Origin: Adineta ricciae
Lineage: Eukaryota > Rotifera > Eurotatoria > Adinetida > Adinetidae
DNA: 64,000 nucleotides
Direction: 5' to 3'
NCBI GenBank assembly: GCA_905250025.1
Contig: CAJNOJ010000023.1
Location: 310,001-374,000, forward strand
Made by a program: the position numbers and the translations under genes. Below the pieces are notes generated by a model. That model made no database searches, had not been told where the DNA came from, and saw nothing but the letters and a program-made list of their open reading frames with translations. Positions 1 through 11,552 of this stretch are shown here, piece after piece. Every line of letters starts with the position of its first letter. Positions within the stretch are counted from its first letter, which is position 1.

Positions 1-1056
1 CAAATCGAAGCTGAACGGCGTAAGAAAGAATCTCAACGGCAACGAAATAAAGAAGATGGCGAGGAAGAGAAAATCAAAGAAGATGAACTCGTTCCGGAAA
101 AACTTGAACATGTAAAAAAAATCGATAGTGTCTATCCTCGTCTTGTCCTGACGGTATTTCATTTAGTGCGAAAAACCATTGGAAGAAGCCATGCGATTCT
201 TACAACCATTGGAAGATTTTTCGGGCAATTCTCTGCAAACACATTATCTAGGTTTTGAAGTTTATTATCGTCGCAGTACGTAAATATGAGTTGAATGAGA
301 CAAAGTCATTGGTGACTGTTTTTCTTTTTCAGAGAAATACTTATTGATGTTACGTTGCTTGAAACGAATGAAAAAACTCGATGAAAACAATGCGAAATTC
401 CATTCGTGTTTAATGAAGTTCCTTAAACTAAGTTCGTATGATTGATTGTTAACATAAATATCGAGTTCGTTCTTTTTACTGCAGTGGAAGATGAACCGAT
501 TGGTGAAGAACGTATACGAAAATTGATTGATGAGGAATTGAACGATTTCGGAGTTAAACAAGGAGATTCGATCAAGAAAGTCGAAGAACTTAACGCAGAT
601 TTCGTTAAGAACCATTCGAATTCATTACCTCATCGTGCTGAAGGTAACTTCTGATGAAAGTCTCTCGACATCAATTCTATGAATGCTTATATATTCAGCT
701 GCGAAGATCATGCTTTTGATCAGCCCAACGAACAGTCAAAAAGCAATCGAATACTTGACAACACTGGATTCAAAATTTGTCGATCAAAACCTAAAAGTTT
801 GCATCCAATTCGATTTTCGCCTTATGACGTTCATATTCCACCTGTTTAGACGTGTTCATCGATCTATGAAAGTATGCAATCAGGTGGTTATGGCTCTATT
901 GACTCTTCAATTGTTGAAAACTATCGTCTTCAATGTAATCGTCTCTGGCCGCAAGCAAATCTGTTTCAGCTGAATCCGACATCTACTTTTGATCCAAACT
1001 TACAATTAACTGGTGACAATCAAGCTAACCTTAGTGAAATGAAGCCGCCTAAATAA
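1..1056 (+). CDS. NAA15: NAA15/NAA16, NatA auxiliary subunit (C-terminal part only)
   Basis: This is the 3' end of the auxiliary, ribosome-anchoring subunit of the NatA N-terminal acetyltransferase; the gene starts before the window. It is read as about six exons with introns near 112-166, 276-332, 432-484, a short one from about 640, and one from about 796. After splicing the frame contains an acidic KED/EEE linker, PEKLEH..PLEEAMRFLQPL, THYLGFEVYYRRKKYLLML, SLPHRAEAAK, and a C-terminal YGSIDSSIVENYRLQCNRLW segment. This is the same order as the human NAA15 C-terminal TPR region. The apparent frame breaks are introns, not lesions. AATAAA at 1265-1270 is its likely polyadenylation signal. NAA15 and NAA16 cannot be told apart here. 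Confidence 0.9.
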
Positions 1057-1339
1057 TCTTTGCCCACTCATTCTCTCTCAACATCGTTTCTTCGTTTCAT
1101 GTATTACTATTGTGTTCTTTTGATTAGTTTTCATAGACAAGAAAAAGAAACCGTTTATCCTCTTCAAGCATCTGTTGTTGTGATCGTCAGAAATGAAAAA
1201 CTCGTTTGTTTTTCAAAGCCATATATCCGTGTTGTAAGGTTTTATATTGGTTTTCATATGTTTCAATAAAAGCAGAGAAAATATCAACCATCCTGACCAG
1301 TTTGCTTTTGTGTCATTGTTTATTTATTTCGTAGATCAA

Positions 1340-1864
1340 ATGTCAGAAGTTTTAACGAAAAAAATCTTGGTATTGGGTAGTCGATGGAGCGGCAAAAGTT
1401 TCCTAATCAAACGTTTCGAAGATCTTTGCTCCACATCGAAGATTTCTACTGACGAATTCGTATGTACGACAGCAACTCTCGGAAAGACAGTGACTCCGAT
1501 TAAATACAAACGAAATCATACATTCGAATTGCATGAACTTGGCGGAACAATGAGTTGTTTGTGGAAATCAATTTATACAAGTACAGATTTTGACAAGATC
1601 CTCTATGTTATCGATTCGACTCAACCATGGTCCATTGCTTTTTCATTAGAACAATTAAAAGAAATCACCGAACAAATACCGATCAAACACAAGAACGTTT
1701 TGTTAATTTTTAATAAAACGAATGAAATCAATTCGTTAACGAAAGCAGCATTAATGGAATTACTCGATATCGATACAGTTTGGAATGGCGACATTGACAT
1801 AATCGAAACGAATGCACGTCTTGGAACAAATCTAACAGCCGTGTTGGATTGGTTAACGCGATAG
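1340..1864 (+). CDS. ARL16: ARL16-like small GTPase
   Basis: A single-exon ARF-like GTPase of about 174 residues. It has a P-loop GSRWSGKS near the N-terminus, an ELGGTMSCLW segment where ARF proteins have the DxGGQ switch-II motif, NKTN as the NKxD-like base motif, and NARLGTNL near the C-terminus. The divergent ELGG switch and the C-terminal GT.L..VLDWL pattern match human ARL16 better than other ARLs. There is no N-terminal myristoylation glycine. In mammals ARL16 helps export ciliary cargo, including INPP5E, from the Golgi. The start at 1340 was chosen because it lies 5 bp after a TTTATTTCGTAG acceptor. The frame is open further upstream, but that part (from 1247) overlaps the presumed NAA15 3' UTR. 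Confidence 0.85.
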   Translation: MSEVLTKKILVLGSRWSGKSFLIKRFEDLCSTSKISTDEFVCTTATLGKTVTPIKYKRNHTFELHELGGTMSCLWKSIYTSTDFDKILYVIDSTQPWSIAFSLEQLKEITEQIPIKHKNVLLIFNKTNEINSLTKAALMELLDIDTVWNGDIDIIETNARLGTNLTAVLDWLTR

Positions 1865-1913
1865 ATTCTCTACACTTGTAGAAAAAAAATCTCCTGCACA
1901 GAAAAATAATCTT

Positions 1914-1932
1914 TTTTTTGTTTGTTTTTTAG
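1914..1932 (+). promoter_or_regulatory. Likely trans-splice acceptor directly before EXOSC5
   Basis: A T-rich tract ends in AG at 1931-1932 and the ATG of EXOSC5 starts at 1933. This leaves a 5' UTR of zero bases unless a leader is added. The upstream ARL16 stop is only 68 bp away, so there is no room for an ordinary promoter plus first exon. This is the clearest candidate spliced-leader site in the window. Confidence 0.65.
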
Positions 1933-2622
1933 ATGGCAGAAACACTATCACCAATGAATGAAGATGAACAATCGATATTCTCCTCACTTCATTGTACTCT
2001 CTCACCGATTTCAAAGGCGACCGGTTCAGCAACATTTACTTTGAATGATTCATTATGTACATGTTTACTCAACGGTCCGAGTGAACTTCGTCAACAGCAA
2101 GATGCAACTAACCGCTTGCAGGTCGATGTCACCTTTCAAGCTCGTCCCGGTACAAGCCACACGAATTCAACGGCGACAAAAGATAAACTTATCGAACAAT
2201 GGTTGGAAACGTTAGTGCATTCCACTGTTTTAGCTGAAAAATATCCGCGTTCGCAGATCAATATTGTCATGTATGAAGAACAAAATCTTTCAGGTGAAGC
2301 GACTATCCTGGCATGTTTATGTAATACACTTTGTTTAACTATGCTCGATGCAAATTTACCGATGAAATACGCTTTCGCAGCTGTACCGATCGTGCAACAT
2401 CCAACAAAAGGTCTTTTGTCATTACCGAAAACCAAAGATGAATTAATCTGTACAACCTACTTTGTTTTTGTCTTCGAAATTACCTCAAATGAAATACTAG
2501 CCATGCATGCCAGTGGGGAGTTCGATATGAAGTTGATGGAACAAGCGATTTCGATTGCAAAACCTGCAGCGGGTCAAATCTTTCAGTTTTATAGACAAGA
2601 ACTTGAAAAACGATTATCATAA
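1933..2622 (+). CDS. EXOSC5: Exosome complex component RRP46 (EXOSC5)
   Basis: A single-exon protein of 229 residues with an RNase PH-like fold, one of the six ring subunits of the RNA exosome. Family marks are LNDSLCTCLLNGPSEL in the first beta sheet (human GDTSVLAGVYGPAEV), an LACLCNTLCLTMLDANLPM helix (human LACCLNAACMALVDAGVPM) and a terminal FQFYRQELEKR (human FRFYRESLQRR). In animals this subunit is catalytically inactive and structural. It sits 68 bp after ARL16 with a splice acceptor touching its ATG, so it is probably a downstream gene in a polycistronic unit. AATAAA overlaps the stop region at about 2624. Its neighbour NRDE2 acts on the same RNA surveillance machinery. Confidence 0.92.
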   Translation: MAETLSPMNEDEQSIFSSLHCTLSPISKATGSATFTLNDSLCTCLLNGPSELRQQQDATNRLQVDVTFQARPGTSHTNSTATKDKLIEQWLETLVHSTVLAEKYPRSQINIVMYEEQNLSGEATILACLCNTLCLTMLDANLPMKYAFAAVPIVQHPTKGLLSLPKTKDELICTTYFVFVFEITSNEILAMHASGEFDMKLMEQAISIAKPAAGQIFQFYRQELEKRLS

Positions 2623-2938
2623 TAATAAATCTTTTGTTTGTTATTACGTGTTTTGATACACCTGATTACCTGTGTTTTTTTCCTGCCTGTTCTCTCCTTC
2701 TTTTCACGAACAGGATTTGTTTCTTCGATGACAACGTACAGATAAGGTCACGTGATGCGAATGCAGGTCGGTTTTTCTGAGGAGTGATTTGTCTCTTTCG
2801 TTACAATGAAAATAGTCGGTTTCTTTGTAAGAAATACTTGTATTCTTTGAAGACGTTATTAATGAATGTTGACAAGTGTCTTGCTTCTCTTCTAGATAAT
2901 GCACATCCTTCAGATATAAGAAAGAAACAGAGTAGAAC
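2623..2938 (+). other. EXOSC5-NRDE2 intergenic, 316 bp
   Basis: It holds the EXOSC5 AATAAA signal and a TTGCTTCTCTTCTAG acceptor ending at 2895, 43 bp before the NRDE2 start. Short open frames on both strands have no recognisable content. Confidence 0.5.
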
Positions 2939-5900
2939 ATGTTCAAAGCCTACGCTTCATCCGATTCGACGGCACAGGATGAGGAGGACAAAAAGCCGAT
3001 CGTCACATCATCGAATAGTAATACTATAAATGGTAAGTTAAGGAGGATTTGGATATTGACAGCAATATTATTATTTTACGATAGAAAAGACTTGGCTCGA
3101 AAATCGATCGTTTACCGCCGATCTGCCGATCGTTTCTTTCCATCAGCCAGTAACAACATCTCGTCCTGTTGTTGACACTAAACCAAAAACGGAAGAAAAG
3201 AAGCCAATCCAACCTATTGTTACTAAGAAAGCTGAGACACAAGAGTAAGAATATGATTTTTATCTATTCTTGTAATCGGATTTAATTTCTAGTGAAGTAT
3301 TCTACGTTGATCGGCGTCGTGATCGTGCGAATATCACTGTTCAATACACTAAAGGTGTTCCTCGTTATGGAAATAAATTCTGTAATCAACGTCCGTTGGG
3401 CTCTCGTATAGCTAAAACCAATCGTAAACAACGAATGGTTCGTTATTTCCATCAGAAAATTGAAGATCCTGATTCTCATTCGGTGGACACATTTCTCAAT
3501 GTTGACAGTCATTTAAAACAATTGAACATTACCGTTCGTGAGCAGCCACATTCATTCGATGCATGGAAAGAACTAATCGATTATCAATGTTTTCTTCTAA
3601 AAAGCAACGGTCAACAAGAGAGACTGAACGCATTGTACAGTAAACAATTAGCAATTGCTGAACGAGCACTAGAACAGAATTCCAATCGTCTACAATATCG
3701 TCTGCTGCTATTAAATCTTCGCACTCAATCCCATTTATTCAGTCATGAAATACTCTTGAACGACTGGAAAACGTTGATAAAAGATTGTCAAAAATCGAGC
3801 GATGATCGAACAATTAATGAAACCTGGTCTTCTTATGTACAATTCTTACTTAATCGAATCGAAATCTTTTCAATTGAAGCGCTGGATCAAGCATTCGTTG
3901 AATATTTCTCGATCTATTCGTATCATATACAGACACGCAGTGAAAAAGACCGAAAATTTTTAATTAATCATATGCTAGGTAAATAAAACGGTAATCTTCG
4001 CTGTGCTCTTTGATTGAATTTTCGAATAGATATGTTTCAGATCTGGACAAATGTATTGCACAATGCCGGTTATTATCAACGAGCAATTGGTCTCTATCAA
4101 ACTATGATTGAGTTACATCTAGATTTTACGACAGAAGCGAAAACAGAGTTTTCTAAACGTTTGGAGTCTTTAGAAAAAACATGGAATACAAATAAAGCTC
4201 GGTAAGAATGAGCGGAATTTCCCTGAAACGATGAGACGCCATTCCTCAGCATACGTGCAATAGGATAGAGATCTGTTCTGATTCGCAAATCAAATTATTC
4301 GATCACTTCTTTCCACTACAACATTCATAGTACGATTCATATCGCCAATCCTCCTAGATAATTCTTTTTGACCACGATATCAATGAAATTTCGGTCGAAT
4401 TTGATTAACAAAAAAGTCATTATTATTCAGAATGTTTCTAAGAGCGAACGTCCGCACTTGATTTACTCTGTGTACAACCTCTCTCGAATAAATGAATAGA
4501 ATCAATATATTGCCTTTTTATGTAGTTTTGGAGAACATATTGATATTGAAAATACAACTTCATACATCGACAATGAACTTTCGACACTATCTGCTGAAGA
4601 AAATCGTTTATTCGACTCGACATACCAATCTTGGATACCCATCGAACGACTACGAATGGATTTTTATCAACAAAAACTTCTCAATCACGGTATTCACTTT
4701 CATTCTCAACTTATTCAATCGTTAACAGATTCGAGTCAAATTGACACTGAACTCTGTAACATATCGTTTCAACAATCGATTCGGCCATTTCTTTTTGAAT
4801 TGAATGATCAGCGACAGTTTCTTCTGTTGATTATTTACTATCTCCGATTTCTCAATGCGCTTCCACATTTGACAATTTTACAAGAAATCTTGGTACGACT
4901 AAAAATTTCGTTATCAATCCATTTGCAAAACCATTTATTCCTCGAAAATGAATTTCTTTCACTCTATCCACTGATTCATCCAATCACAATCGTCCACACA
5001 GAAGAATACTTTTCATATGAATATATCTCGAAAGTCTACGAACAAATTACTTCAATTCCATCGTTGAAGTCCTACAAAATCGAATTTATTCTTCTCTATT
5101 GGTATTATCTGGCAAGAAATATAGTCGAAGTGAAACAACAAAGTAAATATTTAACTTGTAAAAAACGAAAGTACATCTGTCGTGTTCGCCTGAGAAAGAG
5201 AATGTACGATAAAAAACAAAACCAAAGGGCGATGTACCTGCATGAGAATATGTGTGATAAAGACACTCCGTACCGAGCCTTCGTACCCTCGGACAGTGAC
5301 GCGTGATTTTTCTTTTATTACCTTGTTCTAAAAGACCACGTGTTTCGATTTATTCCGTCTATAAATAGCTTTTACAAAAAAAAAACACTCTTCTATCCAG
5401 CGCGCATTCGTACCGACTAATGTTCGAGGAATGCCGTTGTGTCTAACGTGATGCGTTTTTTATACAGTAAAAAAAACAAAAGACATTCGTGTATTTAGAT
5501 CTTTCATTATCAAAAACTCGACTGAAGTCGTTGCAGACAATCATCAAGAAATATTTATCATTGGAAGAATATCGAACATGTCTTCGTTTGTATACGCACT
5601 ATGGTCATCTAGAATATGATTATTTTCAACGTGTAAATGACAGTCGTCGAATATTTGATTTATGTTTTCAAACAATTCGAACAAATCCGACGAATTTCGT
5701 TTCGTATGAATCTTATCTCGATCTTTGTCATTGGCTTTCAACGTGGTTGGCTTGCGAATTCAATTTAAACCATTTGTTTGATCAAATGCTGAAAATAGTC
5801 TTAGAAAATGCTAAATACAATTCGTTCAATAAACAAATCAGCAAAGATAAACTTTGTTCATCGATTCAATTTGTTTTGAAAAAACTATTTCCGAATCTTG

Positions 5901-6924
5901 AATTCAACAACATAATCACACTCGTCATTGAATGTTTAAAAAACCGAAAGAAAGTTTCGAAATGGGATCAAACGAATGAACAAGATTGGTCCACTTATTT
6001 ACGTCAACATCATTCGTTAGCATTTGAACTTTTATTCATCTTTCTCAATTATTCGTACTTACTCAACGATCCATTCGAGAAAATTCATCATATCATCTTG
6101 AATTCGGTTATACCATTGATCAATGAACAATACAATAAAACAAATCAAACGATGATCGATTCGATTCTTCTCTTCTACGTGACAATTCTCTGGAATGAAT
6201 TATTTACTGAACATCTCCTGTTTAATCAATGCACACAGTATTTAAAAGAGATTATCGAGTCTCTGCGATACCCATCGACTATTCTATGGAAGTTCGTTTC
6301 GATTTACACATGTCTATTGCCCTTGTATGGAAGTTATGTCAATGAATTCGAGCAGATGCTAACAAATTACAAATCGAATAAAAAAAGCGAAGATCGGCTC
6401 ATGACGAAAATGTTCGTTGTCGAAATGAATTTAATTCGACATATCAAAATCCAACGAGCCAATGTTGTTAATAAAATGTTCAATTCCGGTTATGAACATC
6501 GTGTTCGACATAGTATTCGTCAGTTCATTCAAGAATATCCGTACTTTGTTCATTTGTGGCTGTTTTACGAATATTTCGAGAAATACTCACCTGATAAAAC
6601 TCGAGTTAAAGCTGTTTTATACGACTCCATGCAGAATTGCCCCTGGAATAAAGTAAGTACCGACATCTGAATTTCTTTTTCGGAAGAGCACACACATTAA
6701 TCAACGGAATATCCTCAGGCAGTCAATCATGATGAATGAAGCTGAAAAACAACCACTTTGTTTTCCTTCTGTTTTAGACTTTATACATGAAATCCATGTC
6801 CAATGCGATTAGTGAAACTGAATGGAAACTATTTTTGAACGTAATGTTAAAAAGCAATGTACACATTCTATTTTCTCTAGAAGAATTCGATATGCTGAAA
6901 GAATTGGTTGAAATGAAGAATTAA
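2939..6924 (+). CDS. NRDE2: NRDE2 (nuclear RNAi-defective 2 homologue), HAT/TPR-repeat protein
   Basis: A multi-exon gene for a helical-repeat protein of about 1,000 residues. In human and worm it acts in nuclear RNA silencing and surveillance and restrains the exosome helicase MTR4. Family features are an N-terminal F.AYASSDS acidic stretch, a conserved FYVDRRRDRANITVQYTKGV..RY segment (human FRIDKKAD...Y.GDIARYKR), KQRMVRYF, NI.VREQPHSFDAWKELIDYQ, KQLAIAERALEQN and many W/F-rich HAT units. Introns were traced at 3033-3084, about 4203-4525 and about 5142-5498, plus shorter ones. The reading frame that continues to 5306 is intron read-through, because only an acceptor at 5498 restores the frame (..KQQN-LSLSKTRL..). 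The stop TAA at 6922-6924 overlaps an AATAAA. Confidence 0.9.
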
Positions 6925-6951
6925 TAAACATGTCGTTCTTGTTTATTCTAG
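6923..6951 (+). promoter_or_regulatory. Poly(A) signal and acceptor between NRDE2 and PC
   Basis: AATAAA at 6923-6928 overlaps the NRDE2 stop codon and is followed by a pyrimidine tract ending in AG at 6950-6951. Only 23 bp separate the 3'-end signal of one gene from the splice acceptor of the next. This is the arrangement expected where cleavage of the upstream mRNA and trans-splicing of the downstream one are coupled. Confidence 0.6.
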
Positions 6952-7003
6952 ATATGAATTAATTCATATTCAGTTTATATAGTGATCTGAAATCGAAAGC
7001 AGA

Positions 7004-10000
7004 ATGTATAAAGTGAATAACTTATTACAAACATCGTTTTGTATTCGGTCGACTTTAGCTTCGACAAAGCGTTTTCTGTCGGTGAAAAAACCTGAACAAT
7101 CTCAATCACGGAAAACGTATGATTTCAGAAAAATCAACAAACTTCTCGTTGCCAATCGCGGTGAAATAGCTATTCGAGTATTTCGTGCATGCACGGAAAA
7201 TAACATCCGTACGGTAGCTATTTATTCAGCCGAAGACGAAGGTCAATTGCATCGTATCAAAGCAGATGAATCATTTAAAATCGGCAAAGGTCTAGCGCCC
7301 ATCGCTGCTTATTTGAACATTCCGGAAATCATTAAAGTTGCTTTGAAAAATGACGTCGATGCTATTCATCCAGGTTATGGTTTCCTCTCCGAAAACGGAG
7401 ATTTTGCTAAAGCATGTATGGAAGCTGGAATTATGTTTGTTGGTCCAACGCCAGATGTTATTTATCGGATGGGAAACAAATTAAATGCTCGACAAGCAGG
7501 TAATCATCAAAACAAAAATGTTCATGTTACCATAGGTTGTCAATGTTTTCTTTTGCAGCTATTGATGCTAAAGTACCGATTATACCTGGTACAGTGGACG
7601 CCGTGGATAATCTTGATGCGGTACGTGAATTTGTCAAAGAGCATGGCTATCCGATAATGCTCAAAGCAGCACGTGGCGGCGGCGGTCGCGGTATGCGTGT
7701 AGCAAGAAAAGAAAGTGAACTTGAAGAAGCTTTTCAACGTGCATCATCAGAAGCCATGGCAGCCGTTGGCGATGGTCGTCTATTCGTTGAACGTCTCGTG
7801 ACAAATGCAAGACACATCGAAGTACAAGTTATTGGTGATCATCATGGCAATGTTGTGCATTTATACGAACGAGATTGTTCAGTGCAACGACGTCATCAAA
7901 AGGTTATCGAAGTCGCACCAGCAACGAATCTCGATCCTAAACTTCGCGAACGTATCACATCTGACGCTGTGCGTTTATCTAAGCATGTTGGCTATCAAAA
8001 TGCGGGCACGGTTGAATTCCTCCTAGATGACCAAGGAAGACACTACTTCATTGAAGTTAATTGCCGTTTACAAGTCGAACACACATGTTCAGAAGAAATT
8101 ACTGGTATCGATATCGTGCAATCGCAGATAAAGATCGCCGAAGGTGCCAAATTACCTGAGCTTGGTCTCGAACAGGACAAAATAAAAATCATGGGTGCAG
8201 CTGTACAATGTCGTATGACAACTGAAGATCCTGCCAATAATTTCACACCAGATGTTGGTCGAATTGATGTGTTCCGTTCAGCTGAAGGATTTGGTTCGTA
8301 TTTGAATTCTAACTGGACAAAAATCAATTTGTTTCCTTTATAGGTATTCGTATTGATAGTGCATCTGCTTATACTGATGCTGTGATCAGTCCATTCTATG
8401 ATTCACTGTTAGTAAAAGTTATTGCTCATTCACGTAATCATCAAGAAGCATGTGCCAAAATGGTTCGGGCATTAACTGAATTCCGTATTCGAGGTATTCA
8501 CTATCTATGAGGATTCGATAAATGATGAAACGTAAGTTTTTTTTCTCTTTTCAGGTGTCAAAACTAACATTCCATTCTTGCTCAATGTCCTCCAACATAA
8601 GCAGTTTCTCGAAGGTTCAATTACAACGAGCTTTCTTGATGAAAATCCTCTCCTATTCAAATTCGTTCCATCACAAAATCGTGCTCAGAAGTTGCTTCAC
8701 TATCTATCCGAAGTCTTAGTTAACGGCCCATTGACACCTTTGGGTACAGATATCAAGCCAATGGCGATCAAGCCTGAATTACCTCATATAAAAAAGAAAG
8801 AAATTCCCAATGGCTGGCGACAGGTCCTCTTAAAAGAAGGGCCACAAGGTTTCGCGAAAGCCGTTCGCAAACATCCAAAGTAAAATCATTAACACCAATG
8901 TTCTTTTCTTCATCACTGTATTCCAATTAGAGCTCTACTGATGGATACAACAATGCGTGATGCGCACCAGAGTTTATTGGCTACACGAGTTCGAACACGT
9001 GATTTGAAAAAATGTGCTCCATTTGTAGCCAAGAATTTCTCTCAATTCTTCAGTGTAGAGAATTGGGGAGGTGAGCAATGATGTGTTTCCTTTTACTTAT
9101 TTAACTAATTCCAAAATTCCTAGGTGCCACATTTGATGTTGCACTTCGCTTTCTTCACGAATGTCCTTGGGATCGTCTTACGGAATTACGTGAATTGATG
9201 CCGAACATTCCTTTTCAAATGTTATTACGTGGTGCCAATGCTGTTGGCTATTCCAATTACCCAGATAATGTGATCAATGCGTTTTGTCAAATGGCTGTCG
9301 ATCACGGAATGGATATCTTCCGTGTGTTTGATTCGTTGAACTATTTACCAAATATGAAAGTTGGTATTGATGCTGTGGGAAAGGCCAATGGTGTTATATC
9401 AGCAGCTGTTTGCTATACCGGTGATGTAGCAGATACGACAAGACAAAAATATAATTTGGATTATTATACCAAATTCGTCGACGAGTTGGTCAAAATGGGT
9501 ATACATATTTTATCGATCAAAGGTAATCAGTTCTGGTTTTTCGAGTTCTATCAGCAGACAAACATTGATCTGTTCTAGATATGGCTGGTCTTTTGAAACC
9601 ACGTGCCACTAAAATGTTGATTGACGCTATTCGACAAAAACATCCAGATTTACCCATCCACTTACATACACAGTAAGATGATCTTTTGTTGTCCTTCGTA
9701 GAATATGAGATCTAAGTAACTAAATTCAACGTAGTGATACAGCCGGCACGGGTATTGCTAATTATATTGCTGCATTCGAAGCTGGAGCTGATATTGTCGA
9801 TGTTGCTGTGGACTCGATGAGTGGTATGACATCTCAACCGACCATGGGTGGCATTGTTGCTGCACTACAGAATACGAAGCACGATACAGGAATCGATATG
9901 GAAAAAGTTAACGAATATTCAGCCTTTTGGGAACAAACACGTTTACTCTATGCTCCATTTGAATGTACAACAACAATGAAGAGCGGCAACGCCGATGTTT

Positions 10001-11234
10001 ATAAAAACGAAATTCCTGGTGGTCAATACACAAATCTTCAAGTAGAGATAGCGACAGTTTCTCATCCATACATGCGAGTCATTCGAAATTTCTATTTAGT
10101 TTCAAGCATTCAGTCTCGGTCTTGGTTCACAATTTGAAAATGTCAAGAAATCTTACATTGAAGCCAATCAACTTCTAGGCGACATCATCAAAGTGACACC
10201 CTCGTCGAAAGTTGTCGGTGATCTTGCTCAGTTTATGGTACAAAATAATCTAACCGCTAAAGATGTCCGTGAAAGAGCCGAAGAACTTTCATTTCCATCA
10301 AGCGTTGTCGAATTCATGCAAGGTCAACTTGGTCAAGTAAGGATCTCGTCATTACTTGTTATCTTGAACAGATAGATTGTCTTTAGCCACATGGTGGATT
10401 TCCTGAACCACTTCGTACTCAAATGTTAAAAGGAAAGAAGAAAATCGACGGTCGTCCAGGTGCCGATGCTAAACCGTTAGATTTCGATAAGATCGAGAAA
10501 GAATTACAGAAAAAATTTGGTGAAGACATCATTCGTAAATGTGATGTGATGTCTTATGTAATGTTTCCCAAAGTACTTGAAGAATATATTGACTTCAAAC
10601 AGCAATATGGTCCTGTTGATCTCTATCCAACGCGAGTCTTCTTTGTTGGACCAAAACTAAACGAAATGATGGAGTAAGTGAAACGTTTCAAACAAACAAC
10701 GTTACATAAAGTTTGGCTATTTAGTATTGAAATCGAACATGGCAAAGTTCTTCACATTGTTGTATTAGCTATCAGCGAGCTGATGACGGAAACAGGTGAA
10801 CGAGAAGTATTCTTTCAAGTGAACGGACAGTTGCGTTCGATGAAAGTTAAAGATAAAGCTGCTATTAAAGATCAAAAAGTACATCCTAAAGTCGATAAAA
10901 GTAACAAGAACCAAGTTGGTAGGTCAAATGTGTACAAATGTTAAACTTCGAAACATGCGAGTTGTCTTTGTGTTTCGTAGGCGCACCAATGCCAGGTCAA
11001 GTTTTGGATGTCAAAGCAAAGGAAGGTGATTTGATTAAGAAGGGTGATACTGTTGTTGTCTTAAGTGCCATGAAGGTGAGAGAAAAAAAAAGGGAAATGA
11101 ACATTGTTTTCATTACATTCTGTATTTAGATGGAAACAGTCGTTAAAAGTACTGTTGATGGTAAAGTTAAGAAAGTACATGTTAAAGTTGGCCAACAAGT
11201 TCAAGGTGATGATCTGGTTATTGAACTTGAATAG
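7004..11234 (+). CDS. PC: Pyruvate carboxylase, mitochondrial
   Basis: A complete gene for about 1,180 residues, the family length. It makes oxaloacetate from pyruvate and bicarbonate. The N-terminus (about 25 residues) is basic and lacks acidic residues, so it is a likely mitochondrial presequence. Next come biotin carboxylase ([20 protein letters not shown]-grasp [19 protein letters not shown]), carboxyltransferase ([48 protein letters not shown]), the tetramerisation linker and the biotin-carrier domain ([13 protein letters not shown]). The biotinyl lysine codon (11073-11075) is the last codon of its exon: an intron (11076-11129) separates it from the following Met. At least ten introns of about 50-80 bp are present. 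No frame damage is seen. Confidence 0.97.
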
Positions 11235-11552
11235 ATAACAGTGCAATAAATCGTTTCCTTTATTTTCAACTGTCTCTGAGCTCATTGCGATCCTAGTGAC
11301 ATTTATTCAACTATTCCCAGTGTTTTCTCCAGTTGTTTCGTGTATTTTATTTTTCATCTATTTTTCTGTCTTTTCATAACATATGGCTGCAGTAGAAAGT
11401 AGTAACATAAACAGTTTGTTTGTTTTTCGTTTAGTCTCATAGGTTAGTAGTCTATTGATTTAGCCTTTGGTATTGCTCATAATAAAAGCACACATTTATT
11501 CTTTCTTAAGATTTCTTATGATTTTTTTCTACTACTGAAATCACCGAACATT
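11235..11552 (+). other. PC-MCRS1 intergenic, 318 bp
   Basis: It contains AATAAA at 11481-11486 and, 23 bp later, a TTTCTTAAG acceptor ending at 11510, upstream of the MCRS1-like ATG at 11553. This is the same tight poly(A)/acceptor arrangement as between NRDE2 and PC. Confidence 0.5.

Noticed and set aside
110-280. Apparent frameshifts and an early stop in the first coding segment
   Set aside because: GT-AG introns at 112-166 and 276-332 restore the NAA15 reading frame; there is no lesion.
5142-5306. C-terminal 50-odd residues of the long frame ending at 5306 as part of NRDE2
   Set aside because: They lie after a GTAAAT donor and are unlike the family; the acceptor at 5498 continues the protein.
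5400-5450. GTTCGAGG as a possible tRNA B box
   Set aside because: No A box, no acceptor-stem pairing and no T-loop consensus after the GTTCGA.
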